Part shown: in pieces, positions 1 through 11,425 of the stretch | Layout: each line of letters opens with the position of its first letter | Numbering within the stretch: position 1 is the stretch's first letter | From: Halicephalobus mephisto | Taxonomy: Eukaryota; Nematoda; Chromadorea; Rhabditida; Panagrolaimidae | Reading direction: 5' to 3' | Assembly: GCA_009193035.1 (NCBI GenBank) | Contig: SWDT01000121.1 | Location: 124,001-188,000, forward strand | Length of the DNA stretch: 64,000 nucleotides | Made by a program: the position numbers and the translations under genes | The notes under the pieces: model-generated | The model's input: the letters and a program-made list of their open reading frames with translations, nothing else | Told to the model about the DNA's origin: nothing | The model's database searches: none

Positions 1-18
1 TTTTAAATTGAAACTTAC

Positions 19-3000
19 GTTTTCGCGATTTCGAAATTGATAATTTATTTTTGAAAATTTTTAAAGTTGTGATTTTTCCGACATCTGGAGAACACTGAGA
101 AATAAGTTCTTGCTGAATTTCGCGTTGAGACTCTGGTTTTTCGATTTCGTTGTGAGAGTATTTTTCTTTTCGAATTTCGCCTTGAGACTCTGTTGATTTT
201 TCAATTTCGTTGTGAGAGTATTCTTCCTCTGCATTTTCGCGTTGAGATTCTGTTGATTTTCCATTTTCGTTCTGAGAGTATTCTTCTTTTTCGATTTCGT
301 GTTGAGACTCTGGTTCTTCAATTTCGCGTCGAGACTCTGTTGATTTTCCATTTTCGTTGTGAGAGTATTCTTCCTCTTCATTTTCGTGTTGAGATTCTGT
401 TGATTCTTCAATTTCGCGTTGAGATTCTGTTGATTCTTCAATTTCGTGTTGAGATTCTGTTGATTTTTCAATTTCGTTGTAAGAGTATTCTTCTGTTTCG
501 ATTCCGTGTTGAGATTCTGGTTTTTCAATTTCGTTGTGAGACTCTATAAGTTTACAAATTTCGTGTTGGGAGATCACTTCTTTTTCAATTTCGTCGTGAG
601 AGTTCTTTTCTTTTTCGTTTTGAGAATCTTTTGGTTTTTCAATTTCGCTTCGAGAATTCATAAGTTTACAAATTTCGTCGTGAGAATTTCCATCTTTTTC
701 ATTTTCGTGTTGAGAGTCTATGTGTTTATTATTTTCGTTCTGGGAATCCGTGAGTTTTTCATTTTGATTTTGAAATTCAACTTTCCTTTGGAAATTCGAT
801 TTTTCTTTGTTTTCGTTTTGAGAATCCATAGGTTCTTTGATTTCTTTTTCAAGGTTTATTTTTTCTCCAATTTCGTTTTGAAAATCCATAAATTCTTCAA
901 CTTCAACTTGTGTATCTATTTCTTTTTCACTTTCGTCTTGAGAAATCGTACTTATTTCATTTTCGTTATGAGAGTTTATTTCTTTTCGAGAATCTGTTTC
1001 TTTTTCGTTCTGAGAGTCTATAACTTTCTCAACTTTACTTTGAGAATCTTCCTCTTTTTCGTTTTGAGAGCTCAGTTGTTCATTATTTTCGTGTTGAGAA
1101 TCTTCTTCATTTTCGTTTTGAGAGCCTAGTTGTTCACTATTTTCGTGCTGAGAATCTTCTTCTTTTTCGCTTTGGGAATCTTCCTTTTCGTTTTGAGAGC
1201 CTAGTTGTTCACTATTTTCGTGCTGAGAATTTTTTTCCTTTTCGTGTTGAGAATCTTCTTCATTTTCGTTTTGAGAGCCCAGTTGTTCATTATTTTCGTG
1301 TTGAGAATCTTCCTCTTTTTGGTTTTGAGAGCTTAGTTGTTCATTATTTTCGTGTTGAGAATCTTCTTCTTTTTCGTTTTGAGAGCCCAGTTTTTCATTA
1401 TTTTCACTTTGGGAATGTCCTTCTTTTTCATTCCTGGATTCTTCTTCTTGGTCGATTTCCAATGGCCTCGTGATGATCTCCATGAAGTCTTCATCGTCGA
1501 AATCAACGGATTTTTCTCTTGTTTCATCCAGAAATACGAATCTAACTTTTTTCTTGCTAGGACTTGGTTTCTTCGGAGTTGCCTCAGGCAATATTTCCGG
1601 AACAGACAAATCTCGATTAAAATCATTAAGGTCTTCATCGAAACCATTTCGGGGGATTTCTGAAGTCTTCGATGAAGTCGGTTCGAAAATTTCTTGGATT
1701 GAAGAATTCGAATCTACAGTAATTTTATTTTTTTTAATTTTTGGATCAGATTCTTTATTTTTTTTAATTTTCTGATCAGATTCTTTATTTTTTTCAATTT
1801 TCTGATCAGATTCGTCTTCAGAAGAACTCTCGTCCCATTTCGTTTTCCTTCTGACAGGAAGTAAGCCTTCTACAGTAATCCTTTTTTGTCTGATTCTTCT
1901 TTCTCCAAATTTTTCCTTGAGATGTTTCGATGGAGGAATAACATTTGAAATATCTTTTTTCCAAGGATCTCTCATCTTCGCGATTATGAAATCCCCTAAG
2001 GAATAATTTTTCGAAGATATCGGTTCTGGTGATCCTAAAGTTTTAATTTTCGACGAAATTTCCCAATCACAATCCTCGTCCGTGGCGGTATCGTATTCTT
2101 GACTGTCGGCGTCTGAATTTTCTGAATACCGTAATTTCGTTATTTTTAGGTAAATTTTTTCAAGAGCTTTGTTGATTTCAAAAATTTCGAATAATTTCAA
2201 TTTCGGTTCTGATTTGAAATATTGAAAATTCGAAGAAAAAAATCCTTTTTTATTTTTTATAAGGATCAGTACGGTATTCAGAACCCTGGATTCAGAAAGT
2301 ACAGGATGTCCGTCGTTGATCAACTCGATGATTCTGTCAGATTTCTTAATCCATTCAAAATTATTTTCTTTAAAAATTGGTTTCGGAAAAAGTCGCAAAA
2401 GATCGAACAAAGAAACAACCGGATCTTGGATTAGTATTTCTTCTCTATATCCTTCCAACAGGACGAATTTTGCTTTGTTTTCGTCTACCGTAACACAGTA
2501 CAATCCTAGCCCTGGAATTAATGAATAATTTTAAATTTCGATTAAATTGAAAAAAATTAAAAATATGTAAAAAATCGGATAATTTTGATTACTGTAATTA
2601 AATAATCAAGAAATTGGAAAATAATCTTTGGGGATCAGGAATACATTCGTACACAAAAAAAAGTGACTTTTGGTACAGTAAAAAGTAAAAATCGTCAATA
2701 TTGTAATTTTCGTCGTAAATGTTAAATATTCATAAAAATATGACTATATTGTATTTTGTCACAGTAGATAATTGGTATAAAACTACATATAATAATACAT
2801 TTTGCGTTTGTTACTACACAGAAAAGAGTAATTTTTGGTACAGTAATAAATACAAACCGTCATTATTAAGTTTCAATTTTCTCATAAATATCAAATATTC
2901 ATGAAAAATGAAACGATTGTATTAATTTTCGTCACATTTCGTGATTGTTACGGGACCAAAAGTTACGCTTTGTATATGTAGTGGCACATATAGGGGATCC

Positions 3001-6000
3001 AGTGGTATCGGGGGAACTTTTCCACTTGTCGCTATCTGTATTCCCTAAGTTTACTTCAAGTCCTGTCTACAAAACAACATTTTCTCAAAACACTAAAAAA
3101 ACGTAACTTTTGACTCCGTAACAATTGCGAAATATACCAATCGTCACATTTTTTATAAATATTCGACATTTGTAACTAAAATTACAACTTAATAGTGACG
3201 ATTTATATCTGATACTAGATTAAAAGTTACGCTTCTTTTTGTAGAAATTTAGGATAGTGATTATTTAACTCAAACCAGGGCTTTCTAGTCACTATCCAAA
3301 AATAGTTTTAACACACAAAAAACATAACTTTTGACTCCGTAACAATTGCGAAATGTAACAATCGTCACATTTTTATAAATATTCGATATTTGTGACTAAA
3401 ATTACAACTTAATAGTGACGATTTCTATTTGTTGTCCAAAAAATTACGATTTTTTGAGTGTACTTTCCCTGAGGGTATAGCATAATATTTTTAAAAATCA
3501 CTCACATTTGAAAACGTCGACGACAGTTATCTTCGTTCTTCCGACGTTCACCGATCTGACGCTACTTGTCGGAGTCGAATTTGAATGCTTCCAAGATTCT
3601 TCTAAACTTTTTTGAAGAGATTTCATAATTGATTTTTTCGGTTTTTTTTGCCAAGTAATCGGCTTGGGTTTTTTCAAAGATATCCGTAAAAAATTGTAAA
3701 TCATTCTTCTCGGCAAAACGGCTCCAGATTTCGTTTCTGGCCGAAGTTCGATCATCGAAATGTCTACCGTATTCTGGAATCGTAAATTCAGAAAATATTC
3801 CAAAGGCCGGTCTTCGACGACGCTGAAGTCGAAAATGTGGAATTTCGAATTTCTTCCATTTATGTCCATTTTTCTGAATCTGCTGTTTCCGACGTTCGAT
3901 TTCGGTCTTGTGGGCATCAGAATCGCCTGTTCGGTCTTCGAAAACCAAAATGAAACAAGAAACGAACCGTTAATTTTCGAACAAAAAACAAATTTTGTGG
4001 AAAAATTAGAATCATTAAGTTGAAAAGGGACCTTGAAGGCCACGGGATCGGAGTCGACTTCGGAATGCCGGCTTCTGACGGGGGACAGGGACCTGGACAA
4101 CCTGGGTCTGAACGCCCCCAGGGGACCCACCACAGGAACCCTGGAGTACGGTGGCGATTCTGATTTTCTTCTTTTTCTTGGTTGTCGATGAAAAAAACTA
4201 TGATGTCTTCTTTTCAGAAGTCTGTCAATCTCCAGATTCTGATACCGTAATAATTCAATCGACGGATAACTTTTGTAAAATAAAAGTGGTCGAATTTTTT
4301 TTTTCGAAGATGTAGCAAAACTCGAAGTTGTAGAATATTCAAAATCGCCCTGGAATTAAATTTTATATTTAAATTTAAAAAAAAAATTTACATAATATTC
4401 TCGACAAAGATGAACAGCAACAGGATCCCGTTTCGGCTTCTTCTTCTTCGGAGCCACAGCAGGGATAAGTTTGTTCACGTTATGACCGATCTGGAATTTT
4501 TTAAATTAAAATTAAAAATTTCAAAGTTTTCAAAATTTCAGACTTTTAGAGTCTTCTTAGAATCAAGTACGGTATTCTTGAATTATTTAGGTTTTCATAC
4601 AAGTTTCTAGAATTTTATAGAATTTCACAAACTGCCTAAAATCTCTTCAAAATTAAGGAAAAAATTTCATAAATTTTCATAATTTATAGAATAAAGTACA
4701 GTATTCTTAAACCTTACAAAATATCAAAGAAGTTTTTAGAATTTTATAGAATTTCAAAAACTGCTTAAAATCTCTTCAAAATTAAGGAAAAAATTTCATA
4801 AATTTTCATAATTTGTAGAATAAAGTACAGTATTCTTAAACCTTACAGAATATCAAAGAAGTTTTTAGAATTTTAAAAACTGCTTAAAATCTCTCCAAAA
4901 TTAAGGAAAAATCTCATAAATTTTTAAAATTTTTAAAATTTGTAGAATCTAGTACGGTATTCTTAAATCTTACATAATATCAAAGAAGTTTCTAGAATTC
5001 TGTTTTTAGAAGATTCCGAATTTTCTAAAATTCTGTTTCTAGAAGATTCTAGAATCTCATAAAAGTTTCTGGAACATTCTAGAATCTCCCACAAGTCTCC
5101 AGAATCTCCCAGAATTTATCTAAAAATTCCAAAATGAACATCTGCAAAATTTTTAAAATTTAATTTTATGGAAATTTTTAATTTCTACAGTAATCGAACT
5201 TACCAATCTCAGATCGGGCAAGTTTGCGATTCCTTTTCTGTACAAGGGATTATGGAAATCAACGTCGACTCCATATCCTTGTTCGAAGTTACTGTACTTC
5301 ATGTGGGGTTTGGTCTCCACATTGCTCATCGAAGAAGAAATTGGATTTTTTGAAACATTTTTTCCGGTTTTTTCACAAGCAAAACAGTCTTCAATCGGAT
5401 CCGGATGGTATTCGTTGATCCGTTTTTTTACGTCTTCTGAATTCAGAGCCACAGATTCCACTTTTTTGACTTCAGAATCGAATTGGGCCAGGAGATAAGC
5501 CCGGAAAGTCCTTTCTAAAAACGACCTCTCGTCGACTCTGATCCTCATGAAGGTGGATCTCCTCATGTAATCCAGCAACGTTAGCGGATTTTCTGTTTTT
5601 TGAGGATTAAGAATATGCGATTTCGGAATCACGTAAAATACAGGCATTTGAAATTCCTCAACTCCATCAACAACATCGATTTCGCTGTCGGAACTGTTTT
5701 CGTTCAAAATTGTTGATTTTTTTTTTCTTGGAGAAAAAGAAGGAAAAACCAACATCGGGGTACTTGGGGTGTTTTTTAAAACTTCTTGACTAGGTTCAGG
5801 ATAACTAAAGACCAATTGTGGGGATTTTGACGGAATCTGTTTTGGCTTCAGGACTTCAGAAGGCTTAGTAGGAGTCAACTGACAAGATTTTTTACGTTTT
5901 GACGGGATTTGACTAGCTGTCTTCAGACTGGACTCGGATTCGCCGATCTCGAGAACCATGTGGACATCGGATTTCGAGGAATCTGGTAAAGAAACATTGT

Positions 6001-6672
6001 CATCAATTACCGTAGTTGTTCTTCTTTTTCTGTTGTTAGTACTGGATACGGTAGAAGTCGGTGTTTTCAAAGAAGTCGAAGTTGATTTTTCGTTTTTTAT
6101 TTTCTTACTTCTAGATCTACTGCTTCTGATCGGAGGGTTCTTGGAATTGGTTACTTCTTCATTGGATACTGTAGGTGTTTCTGGTTCTTCATTTTCTAAA
6201 GTTGAAGTTGAAACTTTTTGATGAACAAATTTTTCTTCATTCTGAATCGGATTACCCTTCCGGCCATGTCTTCTTCCAGGTGGATTAGCTGGATGAGATT
6301 CCGGTTGAGCATTGGTTGAAAAAATTATAGATTTTTGTTTTCCAGAATCTGGTAAATCTCGATTTTTCGTCCTCAGTTGGATTCTAGGGTTTTCAACTCG
6401 ATTCGAATTCAATTGAAGTCCACGTCTTCTCGTTCTCATCAAAGCAGAAGAATCCACACTGGAGAAACTGGTAGAAGGAACTTCATCGTCTTCAATAATC
6501 TGGAAAATTAATTTTTTAAATATTTTTTACACAAAAAATTCACCAAATTTTCTCTTTCTTCTGCTGCTTTCTTGTTATTCGTTTTCTTCACTGATTTGTT
6601 GTTTCTGACGTCACTCGAAATCACACTAGCTTCATCTCTGGGCTTTCTTAACTGAGATCTGGTTCTGGGCAT
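19..6672 (-). CDS. Large nuclear-looking protein with SQ-rich acidic repeats (5' part, runs off window)
   Basis: Five exons are visible: 6544-6672, 5204-6499, 4392-4490, 3506-4349 and 19-2514. All junction phases agree, giving about 1620 residues. The last exon ends at a GTAAGT donor at the window edge, so the C-terminus lies outside. The N-terminus (MPRTRSQLRKP) and exon 2 are basic, Ser/Thr-rich and disordered, with many KKRK/RRR stretches that look like nuclear localisation signals. Conserved-looking parts are the end of exon 2 (LLDYMRRSTFMRIRVDERS) and the start of exon 5 (LGLYCVTVDENKAKFVLLEG). The distal 1.4 kb of exon 5 encodes imperfect repeats of about 14-18 residues of the type EEDSQHENNEQLGSQNEK, with roughly 30 or more Ser-Gln dipeptides. 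I do not recognise the family. A chromatin or DNA-damage protein is an inference from composition only. The repeat frame has no stop over 2.5 kb, which strongly supports coding. Confidence 0.75.
2515..3505. repeat. MITE-derived repeats filling intron 4 of the SQ-repeat gene
   Basis: Four partial copies of one family are visible, near 2650-2830, 2820-2970, 3090-3240 and 3310-3470. They share an end with CAAAAAA followed by CGTAACTTTTG, a core containing TTTTCGTCACAAATGTCAAA-like and CACATTTTTATAAATATTCG-like stretches, and an inverted partner AAAAGTTACG. The same family recurs near 50.1-50.7, 58.0-58.96 and 60.94-61.1 kb. There is no coding capacity, and the nearby open frames of 60-70 residues are chance. 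Confidence 0.7.
4491..5203. repeat. Tandem repeat in intron 2 of the SQ-repeat gene
   Basis: Three to four imperfect copies of a unit of about 115-127 bp run from roughly 4550 to 5000. Each contains TAGAATAAAGTACAGTATTC and AAAATCTCTTCAAAATTAAG. A run of TTCTAGAA-like heptamers follows to 5110. The repeat lies wholly within the intron. Confidence 0.7.
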
Positions 6673-7120
6673 TTATTGATAAACAACTAAAGTTCATATA
6701 TTAATTTCGATTTCAAAATACGGACACGACATTCACGGAACTAATAAACAAAAAAAACTAACTAAATGTTTGAATTATAAAGAAATAATTTAATTTTTAT
6801 TAGTGCAAAAAAATGGAAAAAACGCTTATTGATTTTCTTTCGCGTCAGGATCGGCGCGCTCAGCTGGCGGGAACGACTGTCCGAAAAGTGACCAATTCTG
6901 ATACTTGGACTGTCCGCGAGATTTGTCTGTCTTCCTTTTTGCCTGACGTGTCTTGTTCGTGATTCCATTTTTGCAAGGTCGATATTGGGATTACCTGTCA
7001 TTGATTTCCACGAAACCGTGTTATCGCGACTATTAACTTCCATATTTACCATTTTCCCCTTTTATCGATCGACTGATTCATCTATTGTTTAATTTTTTAG
7101 GATTTTTTATATTGTTTAAT

Positions 7121-7150
7121 TTTTAGAATTTTAATTTTATTTTCGGAAAA
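7121..7150 (+). other. Candidate trans-splice acceptor and leader of the myosin light chain gene
   Basis: A TTTTTAG acceptor ends at 7126, 24 nt before the ATG at 7151, with a second TTTTTTAG ending at 7100. Either could accept a spliced leader. This is inferred from consensus only. Confidence 0.35.
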
Positions 7151-8019
7151 ATGGCATCCCGAAAGACCGGAGGACGTCGTCCACGCAATGTCAGAGCCAC
7201 AAGCAACGTTTTTGCCATGTTTGGCCAGGACGAGATTCAGGAGTTCAAAGAAGCCTTCAACATGATCGACCAAAACCACGACGGATTCATCGACGCCACC
7301 GATTTGCACGACATGTTCGCTTCTTTGGGGAAAGAAGTCACCGACGAATTCATCGAGAACATGATCAACGAAGCTCCCGGACAGATCAACTTCACTATGT
7401 TTTTGACCTTATTCGGAGAGAAACTCACCGGAACAGATCCCGAGGAAGTCATCCGCAACGCTTTTGTCTGTTTTGACGAAGACAACACTGGCTATATTCC
7501 TGAAGAACGGTTGCGGGAACTCTTGACGACCATGGGAGATCGCTATACTCATGAACAGGTAAATTTGGATCAACTTTCATATATCAATTTTTAAATTTCC
7601 GTAGAAATTCCCTAATTCTCATAATATTTCCTTAAATCCCATATATCAATTTGTTGATTTTCATAATTATTTCCTAAATTTTATAAAATCTTCTTAAATT
7701 CCATATATCAATTTCCTAATTCCCATAAGATTTTCTTAATTTTCATAATATTCCCTTAAATTTTATATTTCAATTTTTAAATTTTCTAATTTTTACAAGA
7801 ATTCGAAATTTTACATATTAATTTCCTAATTTTCGTAAGATTTCTCTAAATTTTATAAGTTTCCTAAATCCCATGAATTTCGTGATGTTCATATACTAAT
7901 TCCCTACTTTTTAGGTCGATGAGCTCTTCCGTGATGCCCCCATTGTGAATGGAAAATTCAACTACATCGAATTCACTCGTATGTTGAAGCACGGAACCAA
8001 GGAAAAAGACGACGCTTAA
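7151..8019 (+). CDS. mlc-4: Non-muscle myosin regulatory light chain (MLC-4 type)
   Basis: Two exons (7151-7558 and 7915-8019) joined in phase 0 give 170 residues. This is the regulatory light chain that binds the neck of non-muscle myosin II and controls actomyosin contraction in cytokinesis and epidermal elongation. The N-terminus carries the kinase target [10 protein letters not shown], with Thr17/Ser18 matching the MLCK/ROCK site. EF-hand 1 keeps its metal ligands (DQNHDGFID, about residues 40-48). The later EF-hands are degenerate (DEDNTGYI) as usual for the family. The protein is nearly colinear with the C. elegans MLC-4 I remember, except that the linker [10 protein letters not shown] appears two residues shorter. 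A 356-bp AT-rich intron separates the final 34 codons (VDELFRDAP to stop). The upstream neighbour is divergent. Confidence 0.97.
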
Positions 8020-8191
8020 TCTCGTACATCCACGCTTCGACAAGTGCCTTGTCAATCCTCTACTCAACACTAACTTATCACTTTGCAGCTCGAAATCGGC
8101 TTTATATCGCTTTTAAAGTATAAATTACAATATTTGTGAATTGGAAAATATTGAAATTTTTTGGATTTCGAGGAAAAAGTGATTTTTGAAG

Positions 8192-10219
8192 ATGATTTTT
8201 ATTTTTTTTGGACTTTTCGGTCCCGTTTTGGGTCTTTTTGGAGCTTACACGAACTACAGTATCCAGTTAAAGCAGGAGAAGTACGATCGGTATATGGCCT
8301 GTGTAAAGACGAAAAACCAAGCCAGTCTGAGGATCAATGACGTCACCATCAGCCAGAGATTTTTCAAAGCCGTGTCTTTCCCGAGGGATTCCAGCGTAAA
8401 ATTGAACTGTTTCGTCTGTCTCGCCCCGGATTCAGAAGACGACTTGGAAGAAATCTGGAAACCTAATGATTCTTTCATCGGAAGAAGCATCAGAATCCTA
8501 AAAAACAAAATCAACGAAGCCCTTCAGAAACTCCAGAAGACGGCCAAGGATAATCCCGCGAAAACGACCTTCGAATGGGAGTACATGCCCTTAGGGAAAG
8601 GACAGTCTTGGAAGTCCGTGATTGACCTAAAAGAACCTCTTGTTGCTTCTGCAAAGGCCAAGAAAGTCGTTGAAAGGTTTATTTTCGGAATTTTCGTACA
8701 AAATACTTTTTTAAAAACGAAAAATTGAATTTTTCATATATGAAATACTTTAAAAAATTTTATTTTTCTTGTTTTTAAAAAGTTTTCATATATGAAATAC
8801 TTTTTAAAAAATGAATTTTTAATAATTTTCATATAACTTTTTCTAAAAATGATTAAAAATTCATTTTTTTAAAATTTTCATATATGAAATCTTCAAAAAT
8901 ATATTTTTCTTTGAAATTTCATATATGAATTTTCAGTTTTGTGTTGAAATCAGAAGCGAATTATGAAATCGGAGATCACTTTGAACTGGAAATTTTCCGA
9001 GCGAATCATTCGAAGCATTCTGGATTCTATCGCTGCGTCAGAAAAAACAAGAAAAACGCGAAAATCGAACAACTTTATTTCGTCGACATATCTACCGAAA
9101 TCCAGGTGAAAATCCGGGAATTTGACGGAGAAGAAGAAAAAACAAAAGTTATCGAAAATTTAGGCCAAGGAGTCGAAGCCGTCTGGACGAAGACCCCTTG
9201 GGGACCTTGTAACAAGTGCGGGGATACGGTAGGAGAGCAACGTCGACGAATCCAGTGCGTCATCAGGGTAATTTTAGTTTCCATATATAAAAATTAAATA
9301 ATATTTTCCATATATAGAAATTAAATATTTTTCCCATATATGAAAATTAAATAATATTTTCCATATATAAAAATTAAATATTTTTCCATATATGAAATCT
9401 AAGTAATTATAAGTTATTTCCATACATGAAAAATGGATAATTATAATTTTAGCTTTCGTATATAAAGGTTTAATAATTTCTTCATATATGGAAATTAAAT
9501 ATTAACCATTTTAGGCCAGTATAGAATCTTATGAATCCCTTGAGATCCTGCAAAATTCAGAATTTTCGTTTCTTTTATTTTTCGATTCTGTTCCTTGTTC
9601 TTCTTCTCTTGTTCCTCTTGAATCCAGAAAAATCCTAAAAGACTATATTCCGATCGAGGAGTTCCGAATCTGCAGATCCATCTGTCCTTACGGTAAAAAC
9701 GAAACTAGAGTAATCACCGATGTCGACGAAGAAGGTCGCAAAGTTGTAAAAGACGAACTTCCTCCGGACGAGTTCAGCATGGACGAAAGATTGCCTCCTT
9801 TGAAGCCCACTATATCAAGGAAAATTTTCAAACAAATCGAAGGAAACATGTTTGTTCTTGATTGCGGACACAACAATGGCGACATATTTTGGAAGAAGGA
9901 CTTCATCGATCTTACTTCTGGACTGCTTTTAGAGGATTCTGGAAGACGATATATCAATCACGAAGGCCAATTAGTATTTCTGAAGCTCCAATTATCCGAT
10001 GCTGGATTTTATTCCTGTCTATCTCCACCAGACAATCTCCATCGAACTTTCCATCTCTACATCAGCGAATCCAACAAAGCCGCTGAATGGATAAGCTGGA
10101 TCCAGATCCTCATCCGATATTTCACAGGATTCTTCATCATCATTCTCATCATCAAAGTAATTCTAAAAACGAAAACAAATACCGTAAAAAATAAAACCAC
10201 CTTACGTCAGAATAAATAA
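8192..10219 (+). CDS. Single-pass membrane protein with two Ig-like domains and a TSP1-like module (FAM187-like?)
   Basis: Three exons (8192-8676, 8937-9267 and 9515-10219) with matching phases 2 and 0 give 506 residues. The N-terminus is a signal peptide (FIFFGLFGPVLGLFG). The first Ig-like fold spans LNCFVC (Cys73/Cys76), EIWKPND and SGFYRC. A TSP1-like segment follows at the end of exon 2 (PWGPCNKCGD ... QRRRIQC). The second Ig domain near the C-terminus has the canonical DCG, IFWKK and LQLSDAGFYSCL signatures. A single helix (WIQILIRYFTGFFIIILIIK) then leads to a short basic tail, so the topology is type I. The Ig-TSP1-Ig-TM order resembles what I recall of FAM187 proteins, but that name is tentative. 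The two introns are rich in CATATATGAAA repeats. The gene starts only 172 bp after the mlc-4 stop, so co-transcription is possible. Confidence 0.82.
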
Positions 10220-11425
10220 AAAAGTAATATAATAACTTTCATTAAAAGAATAAGGACACAATTTTCATATAAAATCTTCAAAAAAAAAAATAACAAAGAG
10301 CTTCGCTCACGACCTACAGTACCCCACACTCCCTGATATTCAGGCCAGTACTTCCGGCGCTCTCTCGCGTCTATTTTCAGTCAGAATACCCAAAATATTA
10401 AGCGAAAAAAGTCTAATATTTATAATAATCAACAATAATACAAACAACAACAATAATAACAATAAGCCATGCAACAGTTACTCCTTGATTTCGTAAGATT
10501 GATCTCAATTCATTTTTAGACTAGTTTTTTATATCTAGATTACCTCAACAAAACGATCGACTAAAGATTGAAGTAAAAAATCACAAAACCAACTCAAGTC
10601 TAAAAAGGACCAAATATTCTACAACCTATTTTTCACTTTTTTTACAGTCTTATTCATATCTAGATTAGCCTAAAATAGCAATCAAGAAAATAAAGACTGA
10701 TATAAAAGATTCTGAAATCAACTCAAGGGAGTACTTACCACACAACTATTATGCAACTTTCTCCCCATTTACAGTAGAACATCTGATGTACAGGAATTTT
10801 CTTTTTGAGACCACATTTCAGCAAAGTGCAATTACAAAAAACCATCAGAATGGTTGTCTGTTGCTCAAAGAAAGTAGATTTTCCAACAATACGAGATCAG
10901 TCCATCATCAGAACATACTTCTGTTTTTAAGAAAGCTTGATTATATTATGAACAAGTAAATACCCAGTTCTCAAAGGTCTTGGTAAAAAAATAACCAAAA
11001 AACGAATTTTCAGATTCTCGTTGATGAAAAATACATACTTGCCAGATCCTCAGAAGACTTTAATTGACGAAAAATAAGTAGATATCCATTTCTCAAAGGT
11101 CTTATTAGAAAAGTAACCAAAAAACGAATTTTAAAAGATTTTCGTTGATAAAAAATACTAGCCAGATCCTCAGGAGATTTTAATTGACGAAAAATAAGTA
11201 AATATCCATTTCTCAAAGGTCTTATTAGAAAAATAACCAAAAAACGAATTTTCAAATATTTTCGTTGATAAAAAATACCAGCCAGATCCTCAGAAGATTT
11301 AGTTAAAAAAATAAAACTGCAATAACATTCTTAATTTTTCTCAATTTTCTCAACCATTAAAACACTATTCGAAAATTTCCCAATTTTTCCAAATCTTCCA
11401 AAACAACCAAATTTATTAATATCCT
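10220..11425. repeat. Convergent intergenic region with repeats
   Basis: This separates the 3' ends of the Ig-protein gene and the DHX35 gene. A fragment at 10290-10380 (GCTCACGACCTACAGTACCC ... CTGATATTCAGGCC) belongs to the family seen near 20.5-21.3 and 44.6-45.0 kb. From about 10975 to 11300 there are three tandem copies of a 120-121 bp unit containing ACCAAAAAACGAATTTT and GCCAGATCCTCAG. I see no gene here. Confidence 0.7.

Noticed and set aside
61..1129. Open frames on both strands (118-207 codons plus, 155 codons minus) rich in Phe/Val or Lys/Asn/Gln
   Set aside because: They are shadows of the SQ-repeat exon. The repeat unit is a multiple of three, so other frames also stay open. Only the minus frame giving EEDSQHEN joins both splice sites.
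1333..1775. Three overlapping frames of about 100 codons
   Set aside because: Same cause: they lie within the 19-2514 exon in other frames.
6762..7052. 96-codon minus frame between the SQ-repeat gene and mlc-4
   Set aside because: No leader acceptor or splice sites; it ends in AT-rich low-complexity residues and covers the likely shared promoter.
11010..11255. 81-codon minus frame
   Set aside because: Produced by the 120-bp tandem repeat (repeated IRFLVIFLIRPLRNGYLLIF); period divisible by three, no gene signals.
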